Shown: in pieces, positions 11,791 to 22,683 of the stretch
Layout of the letters: each line of letters begins with the position of its first letter
How positions within the stretch are numbered: position 1 is the stretch's first letter
Source of the DNA: Clitopilus passeckerianus
Taxonomy: Eukaryota; Basidiomycota; Agaricomycetes; Agaricales; Entolomataceae
Direction: 5' to 3'
Length of the DNA stretch: 64,000 nt
NCBI GenBank assembly: GCA_944990035.1
Contig: CALYLX010000060.1
Coordinates: forward strand, 399,297-463,296
Program-made: the position numbers and the translations under genes
Notes under the pieces: model-generated
Databases searched by the model: none
The model's input: the letters and a program-made list of their open reading frames with translations, nothing else
What the model was told of the DNA's origin: nothing

Positions 11791-12607
11791 ATGACACTTC
11801 CAGGAAAGAAATGGGAGGCGTCAACGCTTGAAAACCTCAAGATTCGGGTCGAACCAGTTGATGCCATGACCTTCTTCAGCGCTTCACTCAGGAATAGCCA
11901 AAATACTCTCTGTCCAAGGTGGAGAGGCATTTCTTTGAGTACCTTGGTGGTGCTGTCTACACAGCCCAGAGCGATCCCAGGCTCACTGGGGTGGAGTTGG
12001 TCATCTACGTCCTATCTCTGCTCGGGTTCGATGATGGAGGATTCAAGCTGCACAGAAATGTTAGGAGTCGCCTTTTCATGGCAGGCAAATATGTCTGGTG
12101 TCAGGCGGATGCAGCTTTGGGGAGTACTTGGCCCAGACACGTCATACTAGAGGCGAAAGTACGTGCTATCGATATGAAGGAAATCAGGGTATTGACAGGA
12201 TTGCAGAATCATATAAATGATGCTCAGCCGTCGCTCATTGCTGCTGCTATGGCGTCAGGAGACGAATGGGTCAAAAGGATAGGCGAATGCAGGGAGGATG
12301 GGGATGATTCGGATCCAGAAATTGTCGTTCCGGGCATTATCGTCCATCATTCCGCCATTGTCCTGTACAAGATTCCCATTCGATTATTCTTCCTCAAGGT
12401 GTAGGTAGCCTAGGCGGGGGCTTCAGTTTTCCAAGTCTTCCTGATGGACCAACCGAGCCAACTGTGGTACAGATGTTCATGCCAACACTCGATAAACCTT
12501 CGCGATATTTATTCGTCTATTCCGGGATGAAACGGCTCAGGCATACAGAACTAGCTATGAGGGCCCTTGAAGCCTTTAAAACCTTTGTTTTTGTGAGTAT
12601 CTCTTGA
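11791..12607 (+). CDS. Unrecognised Agaricomycete protein family, possibly frameshifted
   Basis: The frame starting at ATG 11791 (MTLPGKKWEASTLENL) runs into a second frame at about 11901-12404, which reads VERHFFEYLGGAVYTAQSD, then LTGVELVIYVLSLLGFDDG, RSRLFMAGKYVWCQADAAL, PSLIAAAMA and PGIIVHHSAIVLYKIPI. A third block (about 12466-12596) reads VVQMFMPTLDKPSRYLFVY and ALEAFKTFVF. I believe this layout (FF.YLG..VY.AQSD ... LM.G..V..Q.D ... P.LIAEA.A ... FEAFK.F) recurs in Agaricomycete proteomes as unnamed proteins; the pattern of conserved Glu/Asp residues is vaguely nuclease-like, but that is inference. Frame changes near 11895 and 12405 could be short introns or indels, so intactness is unsure. 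Confidence 0.4.
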
Positions 12608-13578
12608 TGGTGTATTCTAGGCAGAAATTGAAGCAACGTCTTCACCATAAAACCTCATTGGATGAGGAGGCTAGAGGATCGCAAGGCCTCGTGTCAACGT
12701 CGTGTACTTGTCGACAGTGACGGGACTAGAGAGTAGTCTCCTTTCGCACCCCGATAAAATTTACTTTCCAACCATCAAATTGATACCGGGAATTGTTCGA
12801 CGCAGACCTCGGAATTGAGTAGGCTTATCAATACTTATAATGTACCTATCGTATTCAGCACCCTAAAATCTAGTAAATACACTCTTTAAATGAGAGCTAG
12901 GTAGCTACCATTCGAGCTCAAATTCGGAAGAGATTTTGCGGTATCAATTTGACCGAAAAGGGTCTGATCATGTACAAAATGCTTCCTACAGCAAGCACGA
13001 CTCATTCAGATGACTTGCGCTGTAATTAGCATATACTTATGTACTATACAAATCTGTGACAAGGAGGAATAAGTCTTCAAATCACTCCAAACCATTCTAT
13101 AGAAAAACTATTTCAACGCGCCAGACGTGTCGCGCAAGATTGCTTATGTAATTCTCATCACTTTTGGCAGCTACGAGCACAGCGAGGAAACAGCACCTGA
13201 AACTTTCCACCCAGCCTCCCCAATTGAATATTTCTGAGATTTCGACAGAGTAGCACACTTTTGCATCATTAGAGATGGTTTAACATAGTGGATGCATTGA
13301 TGGTTGATGTGTACTGGATTCGAAAGAATGTGCAGTATGACCTCTGGTCCAAAAGCGATATTGACAAACGAGGAGTCAGTAGTAAGTTAGTCCCGAATGC
13401 GTGAAGTATCCACAGCGTAAGTTAAGGTAAAGTAACGAGTGTATGCAGATAAAGCATCAACAGATAATAATGTGCATGATAACGAGGGTCAAGCAACAAC
13501 AAAGTCAAGTGTTAAGATTCAAAAGGAGTGAAACTGTTATGCGACCAAAAAGAAGGAATGGGGGAGAAACCAGAGTCA
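12608..13578. other. Intergenic, nothing recognised
   Basis: About 0.97 kb of AT-richer sequence downstream of both flanking genes (convergent arrangement), so it probably holds two 3' ends. No reading frame or repeat stands out. Confidence 0.4.
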
Positions 13579-16500
13579 CTACCTCGACTTAGTCCGTCCG
13601 AACCCGCTGTTCAACGATATCGAATCTGTATAACTCTCCCTCCTAAGTCCACCTGCCAACCGCTGACTATTCCTCGCAGCAGTACCCACACCCGCCATCC
13701 CACCACCTCCCTCTTCCGGAATCACACCAAACTCGTCAAACCCTCCGCCACTCCCGCTCCCGCTCCCCCGCCTCCCACCCATCCCACCATCGACAGCGTC
13801 AAGCAGTGGCACGGCGGCGCTGAACGACCTCTGGTGCGTCGGCGAAGGTGGTGTCAACGGAACGTGATTTGCTGTAGGCGGGTACGACGACGGCCTCAAC
13901 GTATCCCCATCCAGCCCATGTGCATCCGGTCTCAAAAATCCATGCTCATCCTCACCCGCTCCTGCCCCATCTGAGAACCTCCTCGAAGTCGGGTTGACAA
14001 GGGTATCCTCCGCCCACCACGTATCCCCCGTCTGCACAGGTTTATACCCCAACTCGTCCGCTCCTGTCCCACTATGCGAATGTCCATGTCCAGGAGGAGA
14101 TCCTTCAGCGTCGTTCGAGTCTTCGCTGAAGCGTGATGTATGGGAGCGGGAGCTAACAGCTGCCAGCGCTACTCCCACCCCAACCCCAATTCCAGGCGGT
14201 GGTATATCCACATCCTTCCCATCTCCTTCTCCATGTCCATCATCCGCTCCCACACCTTTCCCACCAACCCCTCCCAAATGCGACCCCGCAGGCGTCGCAC
14301 TCCCCGACCTCGACCCCGACTCCGTATCATTCGCCTGGTTATACTGCATATACGCCTCATACCTCAAATCCCGCATCGTGTCCTCGGTCGGCACGATATC
14401 CCCCTCCCCTCCACGCATATACGCCTTATGCCTCCTCTTCTTCTCTGCCGCCTCCGCCGCGGCTGCAGCTAGTCCGAACGCCGTGAGTTCCGCACCACCA
14501 CCTCCTGCCCCTCCAGCACCTCCCTTCCCAGAGGACCCAGAGGCGTACCCAGTCCGGTGCCGCCGCCTGTACAACCACCACCTCAACGCAAACAGCCCAA
14601 AGCAAAGCGCGAAGAACGCCAGAAGGGATATGAGGACGATTATCCCCACCGACAACCCCTTCCTCCCTCCACCCGCGTCGTTCGAGCCATCACTCTTCCC
14701 CGTATTCCCGCCAGTCGTTATAGGCTGGTTGAGCACCCTGAATCTATGAAAATCGTCCAACGCCGCTGTTGGGTCGGTTAGGGGGAGCAGACCCAACCTC
14801 GGTCGTATTGCAGAGCTGGGTGCTTCCTCCTTTGAAGAGTTGAGTCGGGGGAAATCACCGTCGTCGTCGGGGACGGTGTACGCCATGACGGTGTAGACGT
14901 TTCGGAGGAATGGGACGCCGAGGATCATATCCCCTACACTCGTCGATTGCCCGAGGAAGGGGTCGGCAGCTTGGATGAGCCCGATGCAGTAAGTTGCTGC
15001 GTTGTCTTTTGGGGGTTCGGTGGTTAAGTCTAATGGGTGCAGTGGGATTTCAGGTCGGTCATCCAGGGTGATGGTTAGGTTGAGTGGGGTCGCGCATGGG
15101 ACGTAGTCTATATGCCATCCAAAAAAGAAGACACACATTATCAGTCTCAATCGAATAAGAGGAGAAGAAGGAGAAATAACTAACACTGCCCATCACTCCC
15201 CGGCCCAATCCCCAACGCCCCATACACCCCATTCGCCACATCCCTCGTCGTCAATATCACCGGAACACCCGAATCTAATATCGCACTGGGGAACACCGAC
15301 CCTGTCCCACCCCGACCGACCTCGACGGGGAGGGGTTTGGAGTCGACGTAGACGGTGATGGCGCGGACGCCGACTTTCCAGTAGAGGATACCGGGCTTGT
15401 CGGAGACAAGGGTGTCGTAGAGGATTTCGGGCGTGCGGTCGTAGGGTTCGGAGGGGGTGGGGGTGGAGGTTGATGCTGTTGAGGTCGCCGTGTCTGATGA
15501 TGATGAAGAGGAGGAAGACGCGAAATGGGGTTCATAGGAAGTAATGAACGACGGATGCCGGCCGATGCCTAACATCGCCGGAATCCTGTCGTCTCCTGGT
15601 CTGTCGAGCAAGAGGGAGAGAAACCTCGCGCCTGGAGCGGAGGAGGTAGGTGTTATGGAGAATAAGTTGGACGCCCAAGCTGCGCCGTCGGGTGCGTTGG
15701 TCGTTACGGGTGTGAGGAGTCCTGCGATGATGGAGTTGAGGGGGAGAGCGAGGCCTAGGATGCCGTTGAAGTCGGATGAGAGGGGTTCGTTGGATATGGT
15801 ATCTGCAGCAGCTGTAGACGTTCGAATACTCGCTGATCAGTATACTGTGAAGAAGGGAAGGGAGGGAGGGAAGACCTACCAAAAGCTTGATTTTCAATCG
15901 AATATCCACCAATCTCGACAGTGTCCCATACGATAGGGCCCTCGACTTGGCCGGAGAGGTAGTCGATTTTGAAGTGTTCGCCTGTATCTTCGGATGTGGA
16001 TGGGTCGTAGGAGCGGCCACTGGTTTGCGAGCAGAGTGATGTGCTGCATGATCTGGATGTTACCCACTAGAAAATGGGATGTTAGAAGGGGAAGTAGGAA
16101 ACAAAATTGTAAGGAAGTGAACGTACGAGATCAGAAGAACCTGTATCGACTTGAAGAGAAAAGGTTTGGCTGGGTCCAATCTTGACATCCAACGAATAAA
16201 CACTGCACATCCAGTAAGCAACCGAAATTCGCTGAAGAACTTGATCGGATGACTTACATGTCAGTCGTCCCGCTCCCGCTGGATCGTAGTGGCAGGACAA
16301 TGCCGTCAAGTCCACCAGCGCCTTCTGAAGATGTCGAACCACTCAAGTCCCGCGCCTTTCCTTTCGCAGCCCAGCTCGGCATTGCGTCTTCCTCTTGGTG
16401 GTGCTTGGTCCTCTTTGAGTCGTGGAAAGAGAAACTTGGAGTGGATTTGCTGGCTTGGCTGGCTGGGGTCAACAGAACTAGCCGATGGATCCGACCGATC

Positions 16501-16658
16501 AATAAGGGTCTAGTAGTAATGAACGAAAAAGACGAGCAAAACGAATGCGCTCGTCGTCGTCGTCGCCGTTGTCGCGTTATCTCAGCCGCCAGAAAGAGCG
16601 TAGAGAATGAAGCAGGGAGTCGTTGGCGGAAGAGAGAGGCCGTTGAAAACGACGGCAA
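13579..16658 (-). CDS. Pepsin-type (A1) aspartic protease with C-terminal membrane anchor and long tail
   Basis: Two catalytic motifs are visible: VDTGSSDL (about 16135-16160) and AILDSGVPVIL (about 15240-15275), as in family A1 peptidases. Further A1-like segments include LSSDFNGILGLALPLNSII (15.7 kb) and MILGVPFLRNVYTVMAY near 14900. Exons: from ATG 16658 to about 16257, a DTG exon to about 16130, one from about 16066, one from about 15810 to 15195, and a last exon from about 15108 to the stop at 13579. After the protease domain a single TM helix (VGIIVLISLLAFFALCFGLF, about 14600) is followed by basic residues and a low-complexity tail of more than 300 residues rich in Gly, Ser and acidic residues, presumably cytosolic. 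It is thus a surface-anchored protease. The N-terminus lacks a clean signal peptide and contains a run of six Arg, so the start is uncertain. Long plus-strand frames here are antisense. Confidence 0.8.
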
Positions 16659-17546
16659 CGACGACCACGCCTGTCGAGCTCAGGTAGGGTTTGTTGTCAC
16701 GGATGTCACGCTAAGGGATTGTCACGGAATGAATTGTGGTGGTGCCTGGGTTTTATTAATACCCGGTTTTGTCATCTACGCATCTTTCCCCGCATCGCCT
16801 CAATTCCAGTTCATCACTGTGGACGGTCTGGATATGCCGTTGTAAGTGGTTTGCTTTCGTTCAGCAGTTTTTGCAACAATGAATTGAAAGAAGAGGACGA
16901 GAAAGAAAAACAAGGGACATTGAGGAACGTTTTACATTCAGGTTGAGTGAATTGCTGGATGCTGCCGAAGCGGCAGAATGGAGGTCATTCGACGGAAGTT
17001 TGATGATCCTTCAAGATCGGCGAAATATCAAGTGGTGACCCTGAATTCAGGTAGATCAGGCGGGCAGGTTGCCACCTTGTCGTCGCACTCCGCCCGCACG
17101 AGCCCCCTCTGAGAGTACTTATCTGTCTCACCAAGCCTATGGCTGCGACTGTGAGGGGTGTAATTGTTGTATGACTTGAAGAACGGATGCATCACCAGCT
17201 GATGAATCAATGACGGTTGCTCTTTACTCCACCCAGAATATTGGGCCACTCATGTGAATTTGACTTACCATTCCAACCGTGCTGAACGGAACTGAATGAT
17301 CCTGCTCGACAACAAGTGGACACCAAGAGAGGCCAAGAGAAGACAGTTCTTGTCAAATATCATGATGCGCCTCCCGCGCGGTCTCGGCTTTTAAACGCTC
17401 GGTACCACAATGGCTCTGGGCGCTTGTGTGCCCAATTGAGCTTTTTTGCGTGACCAAGGGCGCGTCACGCGTTTGTTGCTCTGCCTCCTCGTGCAATCAG
17501 CAAAGTCTTCAAACTGCTTCCCTCTCCACGAAGGTTCCTCTCTACA
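16659..17546. other. Intergenic region between divergent genes
   Basis: About 0.9 kb between the start of the aspartic protease (minus) and of the 2H gene (plus), so it should hold both promoters. From about 17290 onward, sequence similar to 20750-20850, 23870-23970 and 32340-32430 appears (TTCTTGTCAAATATCATGATG-like block); this is the left edge of the tandem repeat unit. Confidence 0.45.
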
Positions 17547-18946
17547 ATGGCATCGCAGCCACGTGGATCCTCTAAGTCTACCAATCCAAATGCACAAAAG
17601 AGGCGGTATCAAGGTCAAGGCTCTCGAACTCAGAAGTCTCAGAAGGAAACGAGGATCAGACCTACACATTGTACATCCTCGTCTCTCTTCCAAACTTTGC
17701 CTACTAACCATCTATACTGTAGTCATCGCAATACCACTAGTGCGTACTCTCTCCCTCTCTCAATTTCGTTCGCTACGCACGAACCCTAACTCCACATTCA
17801 CCACACCAGAATACAAACCCCCACCTCCGGCACCGCATCTCCTCTTTCCAAAAGCACATCCTCTCAGCCAGCGAAGGTCAACATGGAGGCCGGATCCACG
17901 GTTTACACCCTTCTATCGTCATAAACCCCGTCAGGTTTCACTTGACGATTGGGGTTATGGGGTTGAAGGACGACACTGTGGCTGGACCAGCTTCAACTTC
18001 TGTTCAAAGTGCGGAGATGCAGGAGGAGGAGGGGAAGGAGAATACGGTTTCTGAGGCGTTGGAGCTATTGAGGTCGCTGAAGCCTCAAATTCGGGAAATC
18101 TTGGCCTCGTCCCCATCATCGACATTGACAGCACCTCTGAGAGTCCGTCTGGATCATGTAGAAGTTATGCGGCTGGTGAATCCGCCGAAGCCCAGCAGTC
18201 AGCAAGTGTCTGCTCCTGCTCCTGCTGACGAACGGAGGCAAGGTGAGATGTGGGCGGACGTGCTGTACCTCGCACCGAAGGAGGATGGGGAGGAGGGGAG
18301 GAAGTTGAGGAGGCTTGGTGGTGCGCTGCACTCCCTCTTTCTTCCTTCATAACGATCCGATTCCGATAACGTTCTCGTTTTGTTTAGATCTCATAAACTC
18401 AACGTTTAGGAAGGCTGGGTATTTGACGGATACGAGGCCGTTGAAGGTACGTTCCTCTTCCTTCCCTCGACTGCCTTTCCCAAGCATGGTGCTAATCGGG
18501 ACTTTAACTGTCAGCTACACTGCACGATCCTAAACACCTCCCACCGAAAACCATCCCGGGATCGGGGCCTTCCCTTCTGTTATTCGGACATCTTGGGATG
18601 TGAGGAGGGGATGAAGAGTCTTTTCGCCCAGCCACCTTCGCCTCCACTTTCTTCAAATTTGGGCTTGGGGTCGAATATACTGACACCGATGGGAGGACTT
18701 CCGACAACTTCCACCGCACCACCACATCCACGAAACCCACGCCATCCCCATTCCCAGTCTCAACCTCATCCTCCTCCCATAACGAAACTCCCACTCGGAA
18801 CACTACCTCACCCTCTCCTCTCCGCCACGGACGCGCACGACGAGTGGATGGAAGTTGAAGTGCAAGAGGTCGGGTTATGGAAGATGGGGTCACGGGATAG
18901 GGAGGGGCGGTATGTGAGCTGTGGGAGTGTTAGGTTGGGCGCGTAG
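17547..18946 (+). CDS. AKAP7/ASCC1-type 2H phosphoesterase-domain protein (intact copy)
   Basis: Five exons, 17547-17670, 17723-17739, 17810-18317, 18388-18446 and 18515-18946, join in frame to 379 residues. The start of the domain is created by splicing: RPTHF|IAIPL. The two HxT motifs of 2H phosphoesterases are present: HLTIGVMGL (about 17940) and, at the start of exon 5, LHCTILNTSHR (18515). Between them are ALELLRSLKPQI, LRRL-DLINSTFRKAGYLTD and RPLK, the usual landmarks of the AKAP7 NLS/ASCC1 family; PFCYSDILG and a C-terminal WMEVEVQEVGLWKMG follow. ASCC1 relatives work with the ASCC helicase complex and AKAP7 relatives cleave 2'-5' oligoadenylate or bind RNA; the role here is inferred only at the level of nucleotide or RNA phosphodiester chemistry. 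No KH domain is seen. A Pro-rich insert precedes the C-terminus. Confidence 0.8.
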
Positions 18947-19268
18947 GAGGAGGGAGGAAGAGAGAGAAGATATTGGGTAAATTCAGAGGCAGTGAGACGA
19001 ACACCACATTCTCATACAGGAGGAAACCTTGGCCGGTTCTACGACTATGCACTGTACCTGATTCACGTATAATCTTACGCATATGGATTTCCTTGCTCGA
19101 TAACACTTTATCTTGGCACCGAGATATGGGAGACTTCAGACGCCGACTTGAGTAAATCGGAGACTGGGAGATCGATAATTTCTCTCGCAAGTAAAAATTG
19201 TTGTCCACTATCACTGGTGATTACAACAGAGCATCGTGTAGAGATCTAGCGTGCTAAAGGCTCAATTC

Positions 19269-19544
19269 TCAAATGTAATGCGTGGAGCCATCGGGACAAG
19301 TGCAACTAAGGGAATGGGGGAAAGTAACGCGTCAGCCGTGAGTGATTTGTGTTCAGATTGAATTAGACACCTACATCCTCGAGTAATTGTCATATGTGCC
19401 CTTGCAATCAAGTTCGCACTGGGCGGCGTATGACCACCAGGTCCTTCTAACGACGGTGTCCGACCCTTCAACTGGGTTGGGTCCCGGGGCGGCAGCGACC
19501 ATGGAAACAAGGGTTGCAGCAAGGGTGATAGCGAGCAACTTCAT
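19269..19544 (-). CDS. Small secreted Cys-rich peptide precursor 1 (Kex2-type)
   Basis: Two exons (19544-19375 and 19305-19269) encode 68 residues. Residues 1-19 are a clear signal peptide (MKLLAITLAATLVSMVAAA). A short acidic pro-region ends VVRR at 31-34, a dibasic Kex2-type site. The predicted mature peptide is 34 residues: TWWSYAAQCELDCKGTYD, then an SRICTC ending PDGSTHYI. Cysteines follow C-x3-C-x11-C-x-C, enough for two disulfides. The intron (GTAGGT...TTAG) falls inside the Ile codon before CTC, and exon 2 is 37 nt as in all other copies. A TATA-like sequence lies about 90 bp upstream. I do not recognise the family; it could be a signalling, antimicrobial or effector-like peptide. Confidence 0.75.
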
Positions 19545-19629
19545 GATTGTCTGAGTATTTAAAAGGGCTGGTTTATGGTTGGGTGGAGGCGGGAGATTGT
19601 CGTTGATAGTTCGTTCACCGCTATTACTA

Positions 19630-19640
19630 GGCTTCTTATA
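19630..19640 (-). promoter_or_regulatory. TATA-like element of peptide gene 1
   Basis: Reads TATAAGAAGCC on the minus strand, 86-96 bp upstream of the ATG at 19544. It sits at the position of the stronger TATAAAAAGCC in copies 2-4, with one changed base. Confidence 0.5.
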
Positions 19641-20952
19641 CTTCAGGAAGAAGCAGAAGGAGCGTACAGAAGTCAACTGAGATACCCGAGGACGGCGAGA
19701 GAATGCCATTCTCCACTGTCATGTCCGAATCTTCTGGCCGAAGGTGAGAACGAGGTTGAGTTTCACAGGAACTCGAAATCATCGAAATGGTGCATTATTG
19801 CCTACTCTGTGTAGAATAATTTAGAGACCCAAGATTGAGAGTTTCCCCTCAACGTCACTTAGAGGAAGCACGCGGAAGCATAAAAACGATCCATTGACAT
19901 TAAGGCTCGTGAAAATCATCGCAGTCTGGCGACATCATTGACCAGTATTGAGCGGATCGGATACTCACCGAGGTCATTCCCACGACGGAAATCCTTCTCG
20001 AGAGTCAAGATCATTGACGAAAGTACGGTCCCCCGTAAATCTGCTTCCATATGTGGTGGCAGCTACGTCCATGACCTATCGTCGTGGTACTTATTCCCCG
20101 AGTCGACGGGATATTACTTATGGCCTGACGTTGCATCTGGCGAATAATCGACACACAAATACGACGGCCGTACAAATCCTCAGACGACGCCACCGGACTT
20201 CTTCATCATGCCTAAAGAATCCCGACCTTGGTAGACCCACCATCTCGCTATCTCCCCACAGGTGTCTTCCAGTAGCCTGTTCGATACTTAAGCAGGTTCA
20301 GTTCTTCTCATTGAAGTTCGTGATCATGGCGACGATGCAATATACCAACCGACTTTCCAGCGGGTAAGGTCCAATTCCAACACAGCAAAAGTACAGAACA
20401 CCAACGCCAGATCTGAGTACGATCATGCGAGTCCAGAGTCTGACTAGCTAGATTTGATTGGGGTCGCGTTTCGTAGCACGAGCTGAGTTATACCCTATTA
20501 TACTGGAAGTTCCTATTATCACAATGGCGCTTTAGCATTTGTTCATGAGAAAGTGGCAACCAGGCTCCGTCCTGCACCCCGTCATTATCGCCCCCATAAT
20601 CAAATCCACTGATGAAACAATACTCAAGAGATTCTAGTTGCCCGTATCTCCCAGGTTTCGACTCTGAATCTACAGCTCACTGAACATTCAAACTGTGCTC
20701 TACTGGTACCCTAACTCATACAGTCAAGATGACATTAAGGGAATGATCCTCCTCGAAAACAAGTCCCTAATAATACATGTACACCGCCGTTTCAAGCATT
20801 TCTTGTCAAATATCATGATGAGCCTCCTGTGCAGTCAGGATTGAGCCATTGATATTTTTCGTGGCGTCACACGTCTGTGACTCCCCTCGATCAGAACAGC
20901 AATGTGCTGAGTCCTCAATCCGCTAGTCCCTTCACGAGGATTTGTCTCTACT
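19641..20952. other. Repeat-unit spacer, no gene
   Basis: About 1.3 kb between the promoter of peptide gene 1 and the next 2H relic. It contains the block with ACGACGGCCGT (about 20160), the unit right-edge block (20400-20535) and the left edge of unit 2 (20750-20850). Short open frames here have counterparts in other units only as DNA repeats, with different stops, so I do not call genes. Confidence 0.5.
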
Positions 20953-21944
20953 ATTGAAGGTGGCTGGAGCCTCTGTATCTGGTACTTGAGCCGACCCAAC
21001 CGCTGGCGTTATCTTCCTCAACTTCTTCGACAGCACCTCTGAAAGTCTGGCTAGCCAATATGGGAATTGTGCGCCTCGTGGAATGTGTCAAAACCCAGGA
21101 GACAATCGACCATGAGGGGATATATCGCTCCTATCTCCAGCACTGCCTCGTTCTTGAGTCTCTGGCTATGAACTAGGAGGAACATGATGAGGAGAGGCAG
21201 GAGGAGAGGCAGATATGAAGATGTGAGCAGACCTCCTCTAGTACCTCGCACCGAAGAAGAATGGGGTGGAGCGAACGAAGCTGAGGACTCTTGGTGGTAC
21301 GTTTCCAGCTACATTCTCTCTTCTGTGATTAATTGCGGTAGTTCAGATACTTTCTCTTTTCGGTTCAGATCTCATAAACTCAACTTTCAGGAAAGCTGGG
21401 TACCTGACTCATATGAGGCCTTTGAAGGTACGTTTCCTGTTCGTCCCCCCTACATACATGTGTGCTGATCATCGATGAACTTCGTTCTGTTTACCAGCTC
21501 TATTGCACGGTCTTAAGCACCTCCCACCGAAAAACATTTCGGGATCGAAAACTCCCGTTCTGTTATTCGGATATCTTGGGGTGTGAAGAGGGGATGGAGA
21601 GTCTTTTAGCTCAGCCGCCTTCGCCTCCACCTGCACGACCTTTGGGGTTGTGAACGAATACGCCTGCTTTGACGGCAACACTACCCCCTGCTTCTTCCAC
21701 CCACCACCACCACGAAACCCTTCAACGATGTCCTCTAAGCCTGCCAGCACCAACACTCAATCTCCACACCCCCAAAGCCCGCGAAACCCACGCCATACCC
21801 AGCCCAGTCCCAGCCTCCTCCCATAACGGAACTCCCACACCTCTCCTCAACAACGCGGAGGTGCACGACGAGTGGATGGAGGTAGAGGTGTGTGAGCTGA
21901 AGGAGTGTGAGGTTGGCGGTCTGCGAGGTGGAGCAGGAATGTGA
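20953..21944 (+). pseudogene. 2H phosphoesterase relic 1
   Basis: Degenerate copy of the gene at 17547. The initiator ATG is ATT (20953-20955, in the conserved TCTCTACTATT context). The part encoding RPTHF through the first HxT motif is deleted: sequence jumps to TSSTAPLKV (about 21025). LNSTFRKAGYLTHMRPLK-like sequence remains near 21375-21426. In the second active motif the His is lost, LYCTVLSTSHR in place of LHCTILNTSHR (about 21497), then PFCYSDILGCEEGM and a stop after PARPLGL at 21653. A recognisable C-terminal WMEVEVCELKE persists near 21873. It cannot make an active 2H enzyme. Confidence 0.7.
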
Positions 21945-22110
21945 GGGAGGGACGAAGGGAGGGAGAGGAACTATCGGGTGAAATTGAGAGGTGGTGGCGA
22001 ACATCACATTCTCATGCACTAGGAGACCTTTGCGGTTTGTACTAGTATCTACTGCCACGAGTGATTACAAGAGAATCGTGTGCAGATCTAGTAAGTTAAC
22101 GACTACGTTC

Positions 22111-22147
22111 TCAAATGTAAATTGTATACCCATCTGCGCAAGTGCAA
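22111..22147 (-). pseudogene. Orphan second exon of the secreted peptide family
   Basis: A 37-nt minus-strand segment preceded by an AG acceptor reads (I)CTCADGYTIYI and a TGA, exactly the layout of exon 2 in the intact peptide genes. Intron-like sequence upstream (to about 22210) also matches, but there is no exon 1; the next block right is the complete peptide gene 2. A partial duplication of the 3' half of a peptide gene. Confidence 0.65.
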
Positions 22148-22319
22148 CTGAAGGGAAATGTAAAGCGTCAACCATGAGTCATGTAGGCTCAGATGAACGG
22201 GGAAATATCTCCACACGTCAGATTGGGTAATGGAATCAATCGCAGTGAATTGGTGCCCACTGCCACATCTAATTACAACAAAAACTCGTTCAGATATCTA
22301 GGGTGTTATCGATCCGTTC

Positions 22320-22588
22320 TCAAATGTAATGCGTAGAGCCATCGGGACAAGTGCAACTGATGGGGAAAGCAACGCGTCAGCCGTGAGTGATTTGTGTTCA
22401 GATAAATTAGACACCCACATCCTCGTCTGTTCGTTATATGTGCCCTTGCAATCTAAGATGCATTGGTCTTTGAACGGAATCCAAGTTCTTTTAACGACCG
22501 TATCGGTTTCTTCAATCGGATCGACTCCCGGAGCGGCAGCGACGAGGGAAACAAGGGTTGCAGCGAGGGTGATGGCGAGCAACTTCAT
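22320..22588 (-). CDS. Small secreted Cys-rich peptide precursor 2 (Kex2-type)
   Basis: Exons 22588-22419 and 22356-22320 give 68 residues, the same lengths as precursor 1. Signal peptide MKLLAITLAATLVSLVAAA, pro-region PGVDPIEETDTV, dibasic site VKR, then mature TWIPFKDQCILDCKGTYN and TRICTCPDGSTHYI. All four cysteines are kept (C-x3-C-x11-C-x-C). The intron has GTGGGT/TCAG borders; without splicing the frame would run on to 22298 and lose the CTC motif, so splicing is favoured by conservation. Upstream TATAAAAAGCC at 22673-22683. The last ten residues are identical to those of copy 1, suggesting recent duplication or gene conversion. Function unknown. Confidence 0.75.
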
Positions 22589-22672
22589 GATTGTCTGAGT
22601 ATTGAGAGAGCGGATTTATGGTTGGGTGGAGGCCGAAGATTGTTGTTGATAGCTCGCTCACTACTATTGCGA

Positions 22673-22683
22673 GGCTTTTTATA
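22673..22683 (-). promoter_or_regulatory. TATA box of peptide gene 2
   Basis: TATAAAAAGCC on the minus strand, 85-95 bp upstream of the ATG at 22588, conserved in sequence and distance with copies 3 and 4. Confidence 0.6.

Larger units (their letters stand above)
17290..20535. repeat. Tandem array unit 1 (2H gene + secreted peptide gene)
   Basis: First and most complete unit of the array. Its left edge is the CATGATGCGCCTCC block. Its right edge is a block near 20400-20535 (CGCCAGATCTGAGTACG, then CTATTATACTGGAAGTTCC) that recurs almost identically at 23536-23670 and, diverged, at 31880 and 34870. Between them lie the intact 2H gene (plus), the intact peptide gene (minus), and a spacer with an ACGACGGCCGT...ACGCCACCGG block (about 20160-20200) that recurs at 23245, 31785 and 34597. 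Confidence 0.7.

Noticed and set aside
13994..14749. Long Pro/Ser-rich plus-strand frame of 251 codons.
   Set aside because: It is the antisense shadow of the GC-rich, Gly/Ser-rich tail of the aspartic protease; low-complexity codons keep opposite frames open.
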